64,000 nucleotides of DNA from Plantago ovata (GCA_028274465.1 CM051455.1:74386489-74450488); one strand, 5' to 3'; numbered from the stretch's first letter, positions 47,841 to 62,779 are shown. Notes: a model not told the origin generated them from the sequence alone. Numbers and translations: made by a program.

Positions 47841-50680
47841 GTGATTGTCTCCTCACATCTCTCCGACAATGAAGAAAGTAAGCTGATTGAGGTATTGAAG
47901 GAAAATTCCGCAGCTATAGGATGGGGGATCAGCGTTATCAAAGGAATTAGCTCTACAAGATGCGTGCACAACATCACTCTAGAACAAGATGCCAAACCTG
48001 TTAGGCAACCTCAGCGAAGGATAAATCCAGCAATGCAAGAGGTGGTAAAAAAGGAAGTGATCAAGTTGCTAGATGCTGATATGATTTACCCCATTCCAGA
48101 TAGTCGATGGGTGAGCCCGATACATGTAGTTCCTAAGAAATCAGGAGTCACGGTGGAAGAGAATGAGAAGGGATAATTGGTACCGGTTAGGAAGACCACT
48201 GGATGGCGGATGTGCATTGACTACAGAAGATTAAATGCCGCCACTAAAAAAGACCACTTCCCTTTACCATTTATAGATGACATGCTAAACCGCCTTGCGG
48301 GGCGGAAGTTCTATTGTTTTCTTGATGGTTTATCAGGTTTCTACCAGATTCCGATTGCACCGGAGGATCAGGAGAAGACGACATTCACTTGCCCATTCGG
48401 AACATTTGCCTATAGGAGGATGCCATTTGGACTATGCAATGCTCCCGCCACTTTTCAAAGTTGCATGCTTTCTGTTTTCTCTGACATGGTAACTAAATTT
48501 GTTGAAGTTTTTATGGATGATTTTTCCCTTTTTGGTGATTCATTTGATGAATGCTTGCAAAGATTAGATCTTGTTTTGAAAAGGTGCATTGAATGCAACT
48601 TGACCTTAAGCTGGGAGAAGAGTCATTATATGGTTAGAGAAGGCATTATTCTGGGACATGTAGTGTCTGAAAGAGGTATGGAGGTAGACAAGGCTAAGAT
48701 AGAAATCATTGAAAAACTTCCCCCGCCTACTTGCGTGAAAGAATTGCAATCTTTTCTTGGCCATGTAGGTTTTCATAGGAGGTTTATTAAAGATTTTTCG
48801 AAAATTGCTAAACCTTTAAGTAGCTTGCTTGCTAAAGATGTGGTTTTCCATTTCTCTAATGAATGCCTAGTTGCTTTTAATACCCTTAAGGAAAAGCTTG
48901 TTTCTGCCCCAATTGTTGTGCCACCTGACTGGAATCTTCCATTGGAAATTATGTGTGATGCTTCGAATTTTGCTATGGGTGCTGTTTTATGCCAAAAAGT
49001 TGATAAGCAGTATTGTGTGATTTATTATGTTAGTAAGACTCTAGACTTTGCGCAGGTTAATTATACAACAACTGAAAAGGAGTTTTTAGCTGTTGTCTTT
49101 GCTTTACAAAAGTTTAGGTCTTATTTAATTGGACATCCTGTGAATGTCCATACTGATCATGCTGCTTTGAAACATTTGATAGCTAAGCAAGATTCTAAGC
49201 CTAGATTAATCCGTTGGGTCCTTTTGCTGCAAGACTTCGATTTGACCATAGTAGATAGAGCTGGTAGGGAGAATTTAGTAGCAGATCATTTATCTAGAAT
49301 ACCTAATATCCCTGATGACCCGATACCCATTAATGAAGACCTACCCGATGAGCATCTAATGAAGGCTAATGAGGAGCCATGGTATGCAGATATTGTAAAC
49401 TATTTGGCTATGAATATTTGCCCCACTAACTTTTCAGCTTCAAACAAGAGAGCTCTTGCCAAGCAATGCAGGACTTACATATGGGATGATCCGCATCTAT
49501 TCAAGGAAGGAGCTGATGGGATTCTAAGGAGATGCGTGCCACAAGAAGAGCAGCAAAGTGTATTGAGCCATTACCATGAGCTTAACTGTGGGGGGCACTA
49601 CAGTGGATTGAAGACAGCGTGCAAGGTACTGCAGGCAGGATTTTTCTGGCCAACAATATACAAAGATGCTCGAAGTTTTGTGAAGAATTGTGACCCATGT
49701 CAACGAGGTGGTGGTATCGGCAAGAAAGATGAAATGCCTCTTCAAGGGAACCTAGTGGTAGAACCTTTCGATGTATGGGGCATTGATTTTATGGGACCAT
49801 TTCCAAACAGTGGAGGCTATGAATACATTCTTGTTGCAGTGGACTATGTGACTAAATGGGTAGAGGCAATTCCAACAAAAAAAATGTACGGTGCAGTAGT
49901 TATGAAGTTCTTGAAGGAAGTAATATTCTCAAGATTTGGGTGCCCTAGGACAATCATCAGCAATGGAGGGTCACACTTCGTCAATAGAACGTTTGCTTCC
50001 CTTCTTAAGAGATACAGTGTCCACCATAGTGTCGCTACACCTTATCATCCGCAAACATCGGGGCAAGTCGAAGTCAGCAACCGTCAAATCAAGAAGATCC
50101 TTAAGCGAGTAGTGAAGCCTAGTAGAAAGGATTGGGCAGGAAAATTGAATGATGCACTTTAGGCATACAGGACCAGCTACAAGACGATGATCGGGACCAC
50201 TCCGTACAAACTTGTGTATGGAAAAGCATGTCATTTTCCCGTAGAACTAGAACACAAGGCATATTGGGCCATTAAAACACTCAATCTTGATATGGAAAGG
50301 CTGGCGAGGAACGATTGCTACAACTAGATGAGCTTGATGAATTACGACTAGGTGCTTATGAAAATGCCAAGATCTACAAGGAACATACTAAGAAGTATCA
50401 TGATCGTGGTATAGTACGTAAGGAATTGATTCCTGGACAAAAAGCTTTGGTATTTAATTCTCGCCTTCGACTATTTCCTGGAAAGCTCCGTACTCGTTGG
50501 GGTGGACCGTACGAAATTATCGAAGTTGCTCCCCATGGAGCTGTTAAACTCCTCGATCCAAAGACGGGCAATACCTTCAAAGTGAATGGCCAGCGAGTGA
50601 AACCGTACTTCGAGATATCTAGTGATCAAAGAGAGGTTGATCACCTTGAGCTTACCCTTACCGCCTCCACTGAAGGTTAG
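47841..50680 (+). pseudogene. RT, RNase H and integrase of F1-W
   Basis: In order the RT has [53 protein letters not shown], and [18 protein letters not shown], with the active-site region [12 protein letters not shown] and [16 protein letters not shown]. RNase H follows with [33 protein letters not shown] and [10 protein letters not shown]. The integrase has an HHCC zinc domain ([11 protein letters not shown]...CDPCQR), a core with [12 protein letters not shown] and [17 protein letters not shown], and a C-terminal GPY/F-type module [19 protein letters not shown]. This matches Athila-type pol. A few breaks are present, and the reading direction agrees with the primer binding site. Confidence 0.92.
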
Positions 50681-52192
50681 TGTGTTTTGTTTTGTTTTCT
50701 CACGAGTTTGATTGAGTATTATAGGTAACTTATACAAGCATTATCTCTCACCTTGGATCCACTTTCGGCGCTCGGGACGAGCGACGACGTTCAGGTTTGG
50801 GGAGGAGGTTATCGCTGGTTATCTCTATACTTATCTTGCTTATGAAAAACTCGTGAAAATTTTTGCATTTGCACGTTTACTGCTTTCCTAGGATAGAGTC
50901 TTGCATGTTTTATATGGAGTTTATTGCCGAATTTTTTGAACTTTTTTATTGGATAGATCAACTAGCTATGCCATTAATCATATGCTTCATCTCTATGAAT
51001 TTGTTTGAGGTTTTTTCTCGCTTGGCTTGTCACATTTATGTATTGCACTTAGTTAAGCATGGTAGTCTCGACATCACTTAGTGGTGTTTTCTCTACTGCG
51101 GTTCATGAAGGCCTTTATAATAGGATGATGCATGTTAGGGTCTTATGGTTGTTTTCCCGAGTAATTATGTACCTAAGAGGCAACAAGTCTTCACCATGCT
51201 TTGAGATTTCTAAATGCCTAGGAAGGAGGTAGTGTGAGGTTGTGTGATCCTTTGTTTATAACCTATTCTGCCGAATAGGTTTGGGGAGGGGGTTACACCG
51301 TCATTAGACTTGTTTCTGTTTTTCATTTTCGTATCGTGAGTTTATTTTTCCTTTTCCGTAAATTTTGTACTTCAACCTATTCTTTCGAATAGGTTTGGGG
51401 AAGTCGTGTGAGTCATTTTGTTTCTCTCTTTGTTATGCTACTGCTGGCTAAAGAAATCGAAAAAAAAAGAAAGAAAAAAAAATTCCAGATAAAAAAAAGA
51501 GAAAAAGAAAATGAAAAAAGAATATGGAAAGAAAAAAGAAAAGAAATGAAGACCCCAAAAAAGCAAAGAAGGGTCCAAAAAAGAAAGCCAAAAGCAGTTT
51601 AGCAAAGTTTTGAGTCTTTTCCATTTTTGTATTGTTCGTAATCGTGTTTTTCTATTTTTTATCTTTTTTGTCTTAAGAGTCATCTGTTCTAGACCACCCT
51701 CGTCCTTCCATTCAGGAAGTGGTGAATAGCTTAAGACTTTACTTGAGAGATGGGTAGAATAGGGGAGTGTTATCTTTTATAGGGAACCCTCCTTCGTTTG
51801 ATGAGAGCCAGTACTGGTTCGACCTCTTTTGAGGAAAAGTCTTAACATGGTGGAACAGCAGTAAGTCCTCAGTTTCATAGGCACGGGACAACCATTCGTA
51901 TCTTAGCATGCTTCATTACGTCGTCACTGACTAGGTCCAGGTAGAGAATGTTACGAGAGACTATCTTGTCTTGACATAAGTGCTTATGTGGATGTGTATA
52001 AGTCAATCGAGGTATTCTTCAACCTATATTCATGCTTTGATTTATTTGGTTTTTGCTCATATGTTATTTGGTAGATTCAGTAGATTAGTTCATTTTATTT
52101 GGCATGAAACTCCATTTTGAGTCTTGCATGTTTTTTGTATTAGAGTCTAGCTTAGTTGCTAGAGGACAAGCAAAGGTTCGGTTTGGGGAGTT
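50681..52192 (+). other. F1-W 3' noncoding region
   Basis: This is noncoding. A G-rich word TTTGGGGAGGAGG near 50798 is followed by two hairpin plus G-rich modules (51261-51292 and 51375-51403), a purine tract (about 51456-51600), a segment shared with all F1 copies, and the terminal primer tract GGTTTGGGGAG. No ORF2 is present between pol and these modules, in contrast to A, Y and Z. Confidence 0.78.
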
Positions 52193-53416
52193 TGATGAAT
52201 GTGTATTTTACACTTTCATTCGAGTCTTTTTCACCTATTTTAGCTATCCTCTATGTTAATTTAGCTATATTTTAGTACATTTTATTAGAATAGTGTCACG
52301 TTTCCCTTTAGACTTTATTTTACAGGTTTTGCTTGAAATTCGAAGATTTCTGGGCAATTATATTGAAGTATCTGAAGGTTTTTGGATAGGATTTGGAGTC
52401 TAGGGGCCGAATCTAGAGGTTAGAAGGCTACTAGAAGTCATAAACCGAGTCCGCAAAGGTGAAGAAATCAAAACCGCGTCGAAAACGCGGAAATTCCGCA
52501 AAATTACTGGGGGGCGAACCGCCGCAGCCTGGGGCGAACCGTCCCGGAGTTTTTTCGGGCCTATATATAGTGCTCAGTTTTCTCTCCGAAAATATATCTT
52601 TCCAAGCCTACTTTCTCACCTCTCTCTATAGTTTTAGGGAGGAACTTCCCGGGGCCTGTCCTGGGAGTTCCATAGCTTAGGGGATACTTTTTCATAGCAG
52701 TTTGGAGCTCGTAGGACCGCAATCATCCGGAGATTGACAACCTTCGGTAACTTTGTATCTTACAGTTTTATTCTACTTATTTTATTATATTCTTTCAACA
52801 TGTTTTCTTCTATGATTTCTGTTGATTGCATGCCTATTATGAGTAGCTAAACTTATCGTTGGTGGTAGTATGTGAATTCTTAGCGAGGGAAGATAATCAT
52901 GGTAATGGCTATATCGCGCATTATACTCCGTGTCATTGCTTTATTTCGTTGATCAGTTGTAACCAAAATTCTCGTATGTTGTATTGATTATTATGCACAA
53001 TTGGACACTAGTCGACCATCTGACCAATTATCTTCGTAGTGTTGAATAATTACGGAACACATTAGGACAATCGTGATTGACTAGTCAGACCAGGTTATCT
53101 TCGTAGTGCTTAAAACTTGCAACAGGACACTAGATTGATTCAAAGATCTCTATGCAAGACCGATGAATTTATGCATGATTATCGACCCATTATGTTAAGA
53201 AGGACCATACTATCACCAATCTCCATTATCTGCTAGAAACCCCCTATTGCTATCTGTCTGCTGTTTTATATTCTCTTGTTAAATAGATAAAGCTAGTTAT
53301 AGTCCTGAGAGAACGACACTCGAGTCATTCTACTGCTACACTACGGTTTTCGTTGTAGTTGTGGATTGCCTTTGGCTAATTACAAATTTATTTGACTGAA
53401 TCTGACACGTTCATCA
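52193..53416 (+). repeat. 3' LTR of F1-W
   Basis: This 1224-bp LTR has its TATA box at 52561-52570. It matches the 5' LTR closely and is somewhat shorter. Confidence 0.93.
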
Positions 53417-54036
53417 TGGGGATCAGCCACCACAGGTACAAATGAACCTTTGAGCATCACAGCTTGTTCAGCTGGAGAGGCACTCTTGAATTTTGCGTTC
53501 ATATTCTCTCTGATTTGAGCAATCAGATTCGAGCTCATTTGCTGAGAATATGTTATTTCTTCAGGAAGGATGGAGTGGACAAATGTTTCGAGCTTTAGCA
53601 GAGAAGATCTCTTTTTCTCGTTTGAAAGATGAATGTGAAGATCAGAGAAATCCATTCGCCTGTACCTTTGCCAGTTGCTGACGGACTTAGCAACTCTTGA
53701 CAAAGTAGTCCTTTTGAAGTTCAAGTACAGTTCCTCAGAACTTACTTGATGATCTTCAGTGATGAGTACCACTTCAGTGGTCTCCTTTTGAGCCTGAAAA
53801 AGAATGTTATTTAGATCAGGATTGGTTTGGAGAATTGTTTTAGAGTTCATATCTGAAACATGATTTACCTGCTGAGAGTCAGCAAGCTCATGTAGTACAA
53901 TTTCCATTCCATGAGGAGCTTGAGTAGCATCCTCATTTGTTCATCCTGAAATAAATTAGAGTTAGATACAAGTACCAAGCTGTCAAACTTAGTTTTAATA
54001 CCAAAATCATTAACTACCTGCTGAGCAGGGAGTATT
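53417..54036 (-). pseudogene. Sirevirus env-like region of F2-2, part right of F1-W
   Basis: This corresponds to about 7840-8415 in F2-1. Blocks are EELYLNFKRTTLSRVAKSVSN, WQRYRRMDFSDLHIHL, and LIAQIRENMNAKFKSASPAEQ. It continues across W into 44033 and is cut at 54037 by F3-2. The coding frame follows F2-1 closely, so both copies derive from one env-like gene. It is broken. Confidence 0.82.
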
Positions 54037-54127
54037 TGTAAGAAAATATGGTCAGAGTTACCCCTAGGGTACGCAGCGGAATTTCAAAATTTTCTTAACA
54101 TACAGGTTAATTGATTACGCATATGTC

Positions 54128-54211
<84 letters not shown>

Positions 54212-56171
54212 GTCAATTAGAAGACTAACCTTACTTCCAAAGCAGCTTCCAAGTCTTCGTAATATTCCGGTGTATCTTCTCCTTCGTCGAAGTCGAAGAT
54301 ATCTATAATGCTCTGTATATCTGCAAGACAATAAGAGTTAGTTTCAAGCTCCTAGAACCTCAACCTTGGTATCCACGAATGAACAACCTATCGGAAAGAA
54401 TGCTAGGATATTCTTTGTGTGACCAAGAAGACGGGGCGGCGATTCCTCCGGTAGAGGTGGCGCGCGCGTAGGCTTATAGAGGAGGGGAGAGTTTTTATTT
54501 TCTCTAAGAAAACTGGGTAGAATGACTATGAAAGTCTATGTCTGAAACTGTATGTAAAAACTCTCTTATTGTCTACTATATATAGTAGTCAATAGAAGCC
54601 TAAAGCATAAGCAATTAGACTTCGTAAAGGAATAAGAATCTAATTCTTATCGCACTAGAAAACCAATATCAAGTCTAGATACATTCCCAATCAAATCAAA
54701 ACTCAATCAGGAAAATCTAACTTATCCCTTGGACTTCTAATAGAGGAAGGAGTCGAACTCCTTCCCCTTATCCAGCCACGCGCGCGCGCGCTTTGTCCTA
54801 TTTTGGACCCACTTATATTTCTAAGACAATTCAAACTCCAAGTAGATTTTGCCCATGTGCATATGTTAATTCTAAATTAACATATCCTCTCTAATCAAAC
54901 CTCTATTATATTTCCAAAATATAATCTTTAATTGTATTTACATAAAATACAATTATTCAGCCAATTTAATTAATAATTCCAAATCATTAATTGAGCCACA
55001 AAATATTATAATTAATTACAAATCAATTATAATCCATCAATCACAATTAATTCCAAATTAATTGCGATTCCATATTCAAGGATATTCTGATACACTGAAT
55101 CACCACATAGTGTGACCCATAGGGCCTCATCGTATTAAGCAAGTCCTAGACTAGGCAACATGGAATTCCTAGACGGTTCCATTTGCAATATTAATACGTG
55201 AGGACGTTTGAGAGGTTTCTCAAAGCTAACCCTTTCGGTGCGAAGCCTGTTGCGCTCAACGTGACGATGGTAACGTCCCTTCATCTGACTTGCTTGAATG
55301 TATCTAGGATCGATAAAGTGTCTATCCCAATAATACATCCACGGGCGTCTCAGGGAGTTGCTTGGTTAAGATATACTTATGACCATCATAATATATCATT
55401 TGCACTGGCCAGTGACTTTACCAACACAACTATGCAGACTATGAGCAGTGCTCTCCTGTGCTACACTTGAGAGATGAAATCCTTCACAGAATCACTTATC
55501 ACCCCCATTTGTATGTAGCCATAATCCTGGATCCTGTCTTAGGTCAGCTTCTTATTCAGAGCTGACATCGACGGGTCCACCAAGGATATGGGGCAACAAA
55601 TGTGATGATAAAGTCCTGTAAGTACAAAGGACGAATGGCATCACTTCGACAACTTACCGGTTCCCATAGACACTTCGGTGTAGAGTATACATCGATGGGA
55701 GTGTCCGGTGGGTACTTCCATTGTTCGATAAGGCTTCTTCGAACAACTATGCGTAGTTATGGGAACGTTTCTCGATTGTCCAACAATCCGTTCCAGTGGC
55801 CGTGGGATCGGCTCACACTTGCTCCAACAAGTATAACCTCCACGCATACTAGTCTTGTCTGGTTCATTCAGACCCCACATCCGAGATGAACCTCGACTAG
55901 GGAGAGTTTGGGATAGATGATAACTCACATAGCTCCCACTATCTGTGTGATAGGTCATCTATCCGAGGGGACATGTTTAATATCAATACAGACAGTAATA
56001 AAGATATGACATGCTGCAGCCTGGTGTAATATAAATATGAAAGCGATACTCAACAGTAAAATGCAACAAACATATATTATATTACGTTGACCTCTGTAAT
56101 AGTACATATATGCCCTCTATAAGGGCACCATGCCCTTAGTAAGGACTGTCTCTAGGACATATACACTATCA
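54037..56171 (-). repeat. 3' LTR of F3-2
   Basis: This 2135-bp LTR is longer than its relatives because a short TA run present in the other copies is expanded here to about 80 bp (54129-54210). Confidence 0.9.
54129..54210. repeat. (TA)n microsatellite inside the F3-2 LTR
   Basis: This is a TA array. At the same point in three other F3 LTR copies there are only about five TA units, so the expansion came after insertion. Confidence 0.93.
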
Positions 56172-56185
56172 ATCTCCCACTTGGA

Positions 56186-57700
56186 CTAGAGCCAGTCCCC
56201 TTTATGCCTAATGCCCATATTAGCATAATGTCTTAAGTGGACTTCCACTGATAAGACCTTGGTGAAAGGATCTGCCACGTTGTCCGTGGTAGAGACACGT
56301 TCTATACTAACTTCTCCTCTATCTATAATCTCACGTATAACGTGATATTTTCTAAGTACATGTTTGTTCTTGTTTGTAGATCTAGGCTCCCTAGCTTGAG
56401 CGACGACGCCCGTATTGTCACAATAAATCGTTATTGGACTGGGAGCAGGAACAACCCTCAATTCCTTCAAGAACTCTGAAATCCAGACAGCTTCTTTCGA
56501 TGCTTCTAATGCAGCAATGTACTCGGCTTCTGTGGATGAGTCAGCAACCGTGGCTTGCTTAGAACTCTTCCAACAGACAGCTCCTCCGTTCAATTTGAAT
56601 ACGTATCCTGTCTGTGACTTAAAGTCATCAGGATCTGATTCAAATCCAGCGTCGACATACCGATACATCCTTAATTCTGGTTCTCCACCAAACACCAAGA
56701 ACATCTCTTTAGTCCGTCTAAGGTACTTAAGAATGTTCTTCACAGCAGTCCAGTGAGGTACTCCTGGATTCTGTTGGTGTCGACAAGTGACACTAAGCAC
56801 ATATGCCACATCGGGCCTTGTGCAATTCATTGCATACATTATTGACCCTAGTGCCGAAGCATAGGGCACACGACTCATTGCATTTCTTTCTTCATCAGTT
56901 TTAGGACCATCCTTAACTGATAAGACAATCCCATGCCTAGCTGGGAGAAAGCCTCTCTTTGAGTCGTCTATCTTATAACGCTTCAGTATTTTGTCGATGT
57001 AGGTGGATTGTGTCATTCCTAACATCCTCTCGGATTGATCCCTAGGATGTAGTTCGCTTCACCCAAGTCCTTCATCGAGAAGGTACTTGATAACTAAACT
57101 TTAGTCTCTTCTAGCATAGAGACATTGTTTCCCATGATCAAAATGTCATGTACATAAATGATCATGAAAACAACTCCTTTGTCGCTGTGTCTCGCATAGA
57201 CACAGGGATCTTCCTTGCTTCTGATGAAGTCAAACGATTTGACAGCTTCATCAAAGCGGATATTCCAGCTCCTTGACGCTTGCTTTAGCCCATAGATGGA
57301 TCTTTGTAATTTGCATATAGCAGTTGGCCTGGTTTTACTAATAAAACTTTCCGGCTGTACCATATAGACCTCTTCCTCAAGGTTGCCATTGAGGAAGACT
57401 GTCTTTACATCCATCTGCCAGATTTCATAATCATAGTAGGCAGCTATCGCAAGTAGAATTCGAATGGACTTCAATTTTGCTACCGGTGAAAAGGTTTCAT
57501 CGTAATCAATGCCATACCTTTGCGTGTAGCCTTTCGCCACAAGCCTAGCTTTGTGCGTTTGTACCTTGCCACCGGCATCTGTCTTTCGTTTAAAGACCCA
57601 TTTGCACCCAATTGGTCTAACCCCTTGGGGCAAGTCTACCAAGTTCCAAACTTGGTTCTGGTACATTGAATCCATTTCTAATTACATGGCCTATTACCAT
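56186..57700 (-). pseudogene. Copia RT and RNase H of F3-2
   Basis: These are the same motifs as in F3-1: GCKWVFKRKTDAGGKVQTH, QMDVKTVFLNG, YGLKQASRSWN, then RNase H with SSTEAEYIAALEASKEAVW and IYCDNTGVVAQAREPR. It is broken. Confidence 0.88.
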
Positions 57701-59904
57701 TTGTCTGAGTCAATATCAATTATTGCCTCTTTGTAGGTCTCTGGATCTTCCCGATCTGATAAACCGACATCAAGTTCACTGATGTCTTCTATCATAAGGC
57801 TTTGCTTCTGAGGTCCTCTTAGGATCCTCTTCGACCTACGGAGCTCGACTTGTTCTGGTGCTTTTCTTTTCTGACTTCGTGTAACACGAACATTATCAGT
57901 GGTACTGATGCAGCCGGTCGCTGGGCGCGACCCTGTTCCCTTGCGGGAGGCTGCTCTTGTGCAACTTGTTGCACAGGTTGATTGACAACGGGTTCTATTG
58001 GTGTGGTTTCAACTGTTGATCTAATCACAGGACTCCCACTGACTATGACATGCCTAGCAAGTATCATATCATCACCCTTGTCTGCTTCGAAAGCTCCCAC
58101 TGAACTTGAGTCCAAATCAGAAGATTTAGAGACCTCATGTTCGCGCGTGTCAAAGTCTTGAATTTCTTCAAGTTCTATCATGTCATCTAACGTCTCTTCT
58201 TCGAGGTATTCAGCTTCTAAAAACTTCACGTTTCTAGATACGATCACCTTGTGATCTTTAGCATGATACAATTCATAGCCTCTCGTCTGACGAGGATAGC
58301 CTATGAAATATACTTTGACACCCTTGGCATCTAACTTATCAGTGAGCATCAGTTTGACTATCGCAGGACAGCCCCAAGGTCTAAGATAGCCTAGTGAAGG
58401 CTTCTTTCCCTTCCATAACTCATAAGGAGTTTTCTCCACTGATTTAGATGGTACACGGTTCAGAATGTAGATTGCAGTTTGTAGTGCATATCCCGACAGA
58501 TACTTTGGAAGAGTCGAGAATCCAATCATTGATCTTACCATGTCTAACAGGGTTCGATTCCTCCTCTCAGACACACCATTTAACTGAGGTGTTCCAGGAG
58601 GAGTCCATTGCGATTGAATTCCATTTTCCTTCAAGTAATCGATAAAGTCTCACTAAGGTATTCACCTCCTCGATCTGATCGAAGAGTGACTATCCTTAGG
58701 TTCAATTCATTCTCGACCTCGTTCCTAAACTCCTTGAATTTCCTAAAGGTCTCGGATTTATTCTTCATAAGATAAATATATCCATACCTTGAGAAATCGT
58801 CAGTAAGGGTAACGAAGTAAGGATAACCCCCACGCGCATGGAGTTTAAACGGTCCACATACATCGGTACGTATGAGCTCTAAGCAGCGAGTGGCACGAAC
58901 ACCTTGTCCAACAAAAGGTTTGTTCGTCATCTTACCCTTAACACAAGATTCACATGTACCATATGATTCAAAATCAAATGGTTCTAAGTAGTCCAACTTC
59001 CTTAGTCTTTGAATCCGTGTTTCATTGATATGGCCTAGCCGACAATGTCATAGATAAGATGGATTCTTCTTCTTACTTGAAGACGGTTGTTTGTTATGTA
59101 TTTGAACTAAAGGTAGACTACTTTGCAAAATATATAAACCATTCACCAAGCGAGCTTTTCCATAATACTGATCATTTAATGAAAAATAACAAGTATTATT
59201 CACAAATCGAAAGGAAAAACCCATATTGTCTAACAATGGAATGGAAATAATATTTCTGACAATGGATGGAACAAAATAAACATTATCAAGTTCTAAACAT
59301 TGTCCCGAAGTTAAATCTATCTTGCTGCGTCCAACGCGTTTGGCTTCAACTGGATTTCCATTCCCAACATGCAAGTCGATTTCACCTTGCTTGACTAGCC
59401 TGTGATCAATTAGCCCCTGCACATTATTACAAATGTGTGAGCCACATGCCGTATCTAATACCCAACCATTGGAGTCAAAAGTAGTCATGTTCATTTCAAT
59501 AACAAACATACCTGAGCCAGAAGCCGATGACTTCTTAGCTTGATCTGCCCTAAGCTTAGGGCAATCTTTCTTCCAATGTCCTTTCTACTTACAGAAAAGA
59601 CATTCATCTGTGCGCACCCTTCCGCTTCTTGCCTCTGCAGCTCATTGCTCATTGCCGCCAACATAATACACTGCGCGGATCTAGCATCTCCAAGATGCTT
59701 ATCAGACCTTGCCTTGTTGGCTTGATTCCAAGCAGCAACATCATCGGCACACTGATTTTCGGGGAACATGGGAATGACCTCGTCCAAGACGTACTCAATC
59801 TTTTCGTACCTCAGCACCAAACGTATATTCCTGATCCAATCTAGGAAGTTTGGTCTGGTTAAAATTTGCTTCTCCAAGACAGCACGGAGCGAGATACTCG
59901 CCAT
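57701..59904 (-). pseudogene. Copia gag, protease and integrase of F3-2
   Basis: The start at 59904 is [15 protein letters not shown]. Protease ([14 protein letters not shown]), the pre-integrase CESCVKGK, integrase ([32 protein letters not shown]) and the linker to RT are all recognisable. Gag is shorter than in F3-1. It is broken, with several breaks. Confidence 0.87.
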
Positions 59905-61612
<1,708 letters not shown>

Positions 61613-62779
61613 TGTAAGAAAATATGGCCAGAGTTACCTCTAGGGTACGCAGCGGAATTTCAAAAAATTTCTTAACATACAGGTTAATTGATTATGCATA
61701 TGTCGTATATATATAAACACGTCAATTAGAAGACTAACCTTACTTCCAAAGCAACTTCCAAGTCTTCGTAATATTCCGGTGTATCTTCTCCTTCGTCGAA
61801 GTCGAAGATATCTACAATACTCTGTATATCTGCAAGACAATAAGAGTTAGTTTCCAGCTCCTAGAACCTCAATCTTGGTATCCACGGATGAACAGCCTAT
61901 CGGAAGAATGCTAGGATATTCTTTGTGTGACCAAGAAGACGGGGCGGCGATTCCTCCGGTGAGGTGGCGCGCGTGGGTGGCTTAAGAGGAGGGGGGAGCT
62001 TTTTATTTTCTCTAAGAAAACTGGGTAGAATAACTGTGAAAGTCTATGTCTGAAACTGTGTGTCAAAAGCTCTCTAATAGTCTACTATATATAGTAGTCT
62101 ATAGAAGCCTAAAACATAAGCAATTAGACTTCGTAAAGGAATAAGAATCTAATTCTTATCGCACAAGGAAACCAATATCAAGTCTAGATTCATTCCCAAT
62201 CAAATCAAAACTCAATTAGGAAAATCTAACTTATCCTTTGGACTTCTAATAGAGGAAGGAGTCGAACTCCTTCCCCTACTCATCCATGCGCGCGCGCTTC
62301 CTAGGGACAGTAGGTGGGTCCCAATTTTGGGACCCACTTATAGTTCTAAGGCAATTCAAAACTCCAAGTAGATTTTGCCCAAGTGCATATGTTAATTCTA
62401 AATTAACATATCCTTTCAAATCAAACCTCCATTATATTTTCAAAATATAATCTTTAATTGTATTTACATAAAATAAAATTAATTAGCCAATTCAATTAAT
62501 AATTCCAAATCATTAATTGAGCCACCAAATATTATAATTAATTCCAAATCAATTATAATCCATCAATCAAATTAATTCCAAATTAATTGCGATTCCATCT
62601 TCAAGGATATTCTGATACACTGAATCACCACATAGTGTGACCCATAGGGCCTCATCGTATTAAGCAAGTCCTAGAATAGGCAACATGGAATTCCTAGACG
62701 GTTCCATTTGCAATATTAATACGTGAGGACGTTTGAGAGGTTTCTCAAAGCTAACCCTTTCGTTGCGAAGCCTGTTGCG
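61613..62779 (-). repeat. 5' LTR of F3-2, part before F1-Z'
   Basis: This part starts TGTAAGAAAATATGG beside the primer binding site and ends in TTGCG (62775-62779) at the F1-Z' insertion. That is the same base as the F1-Z insertion in F3-1. Confidence 0.9.

Larger units (their letters stand above)
44034..53416 (+). mobile_element. F1-W: Athila-like Gypsy element with gag-pol
   Basis: This is a full-length 9.4-kb plus-strand element. It has LTRs 44034-45295 (1262 bp) and 52193-53416 (1224 bp), a primer binding site at 45299-45316, gag-protease-RT-RNase H-integrase (45548-50680), a 3' noncoding region and a G-rich primer tract. TGGGG flanks both ends (44029-44033 and 53417-53421). The integrase follows RT and RNase H, so it is Ty3/Gypsy. 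RT, RNase H and the integrase have the Athila look. By eye the LTRs differ by only a few percent, apart from one size difference, so the element is young. It is structurally whole, with about five breaks in the coding part. ORF2 of the Y/Z branch is absent. Confidence 0.93.
39734..54036 (-). mobile_element. F2-2: Sirevirus-like element, interrupted by F1-W and F3-2
   Basis: This is a minus-strand Sirevirus copy with a full 3' LTR (39734-41365), a polypurine tract beside it, and the C-terminal part of the env-like region (41366-44033). F1-W (44034-53416) is inserted there. More of the env-like region (53417-54036) follows, up to the F3-2 insertion. The rest (pol, gag, 5' LTR) should lie right of the window. 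The two env-like parts join exactly at TGGGG, the target duplication of W. The copy is broken. Confidence 0.87.

Noticed and set aside
54111-54331. Open frames made of Ile-Tyr repeats over TA arrays (also 60366-60563 and 61100-61385)
   Set aside because: A TA dinucleotide array is open in several frames on both strands. There is no protein signal and the arrays vary in length between copies.
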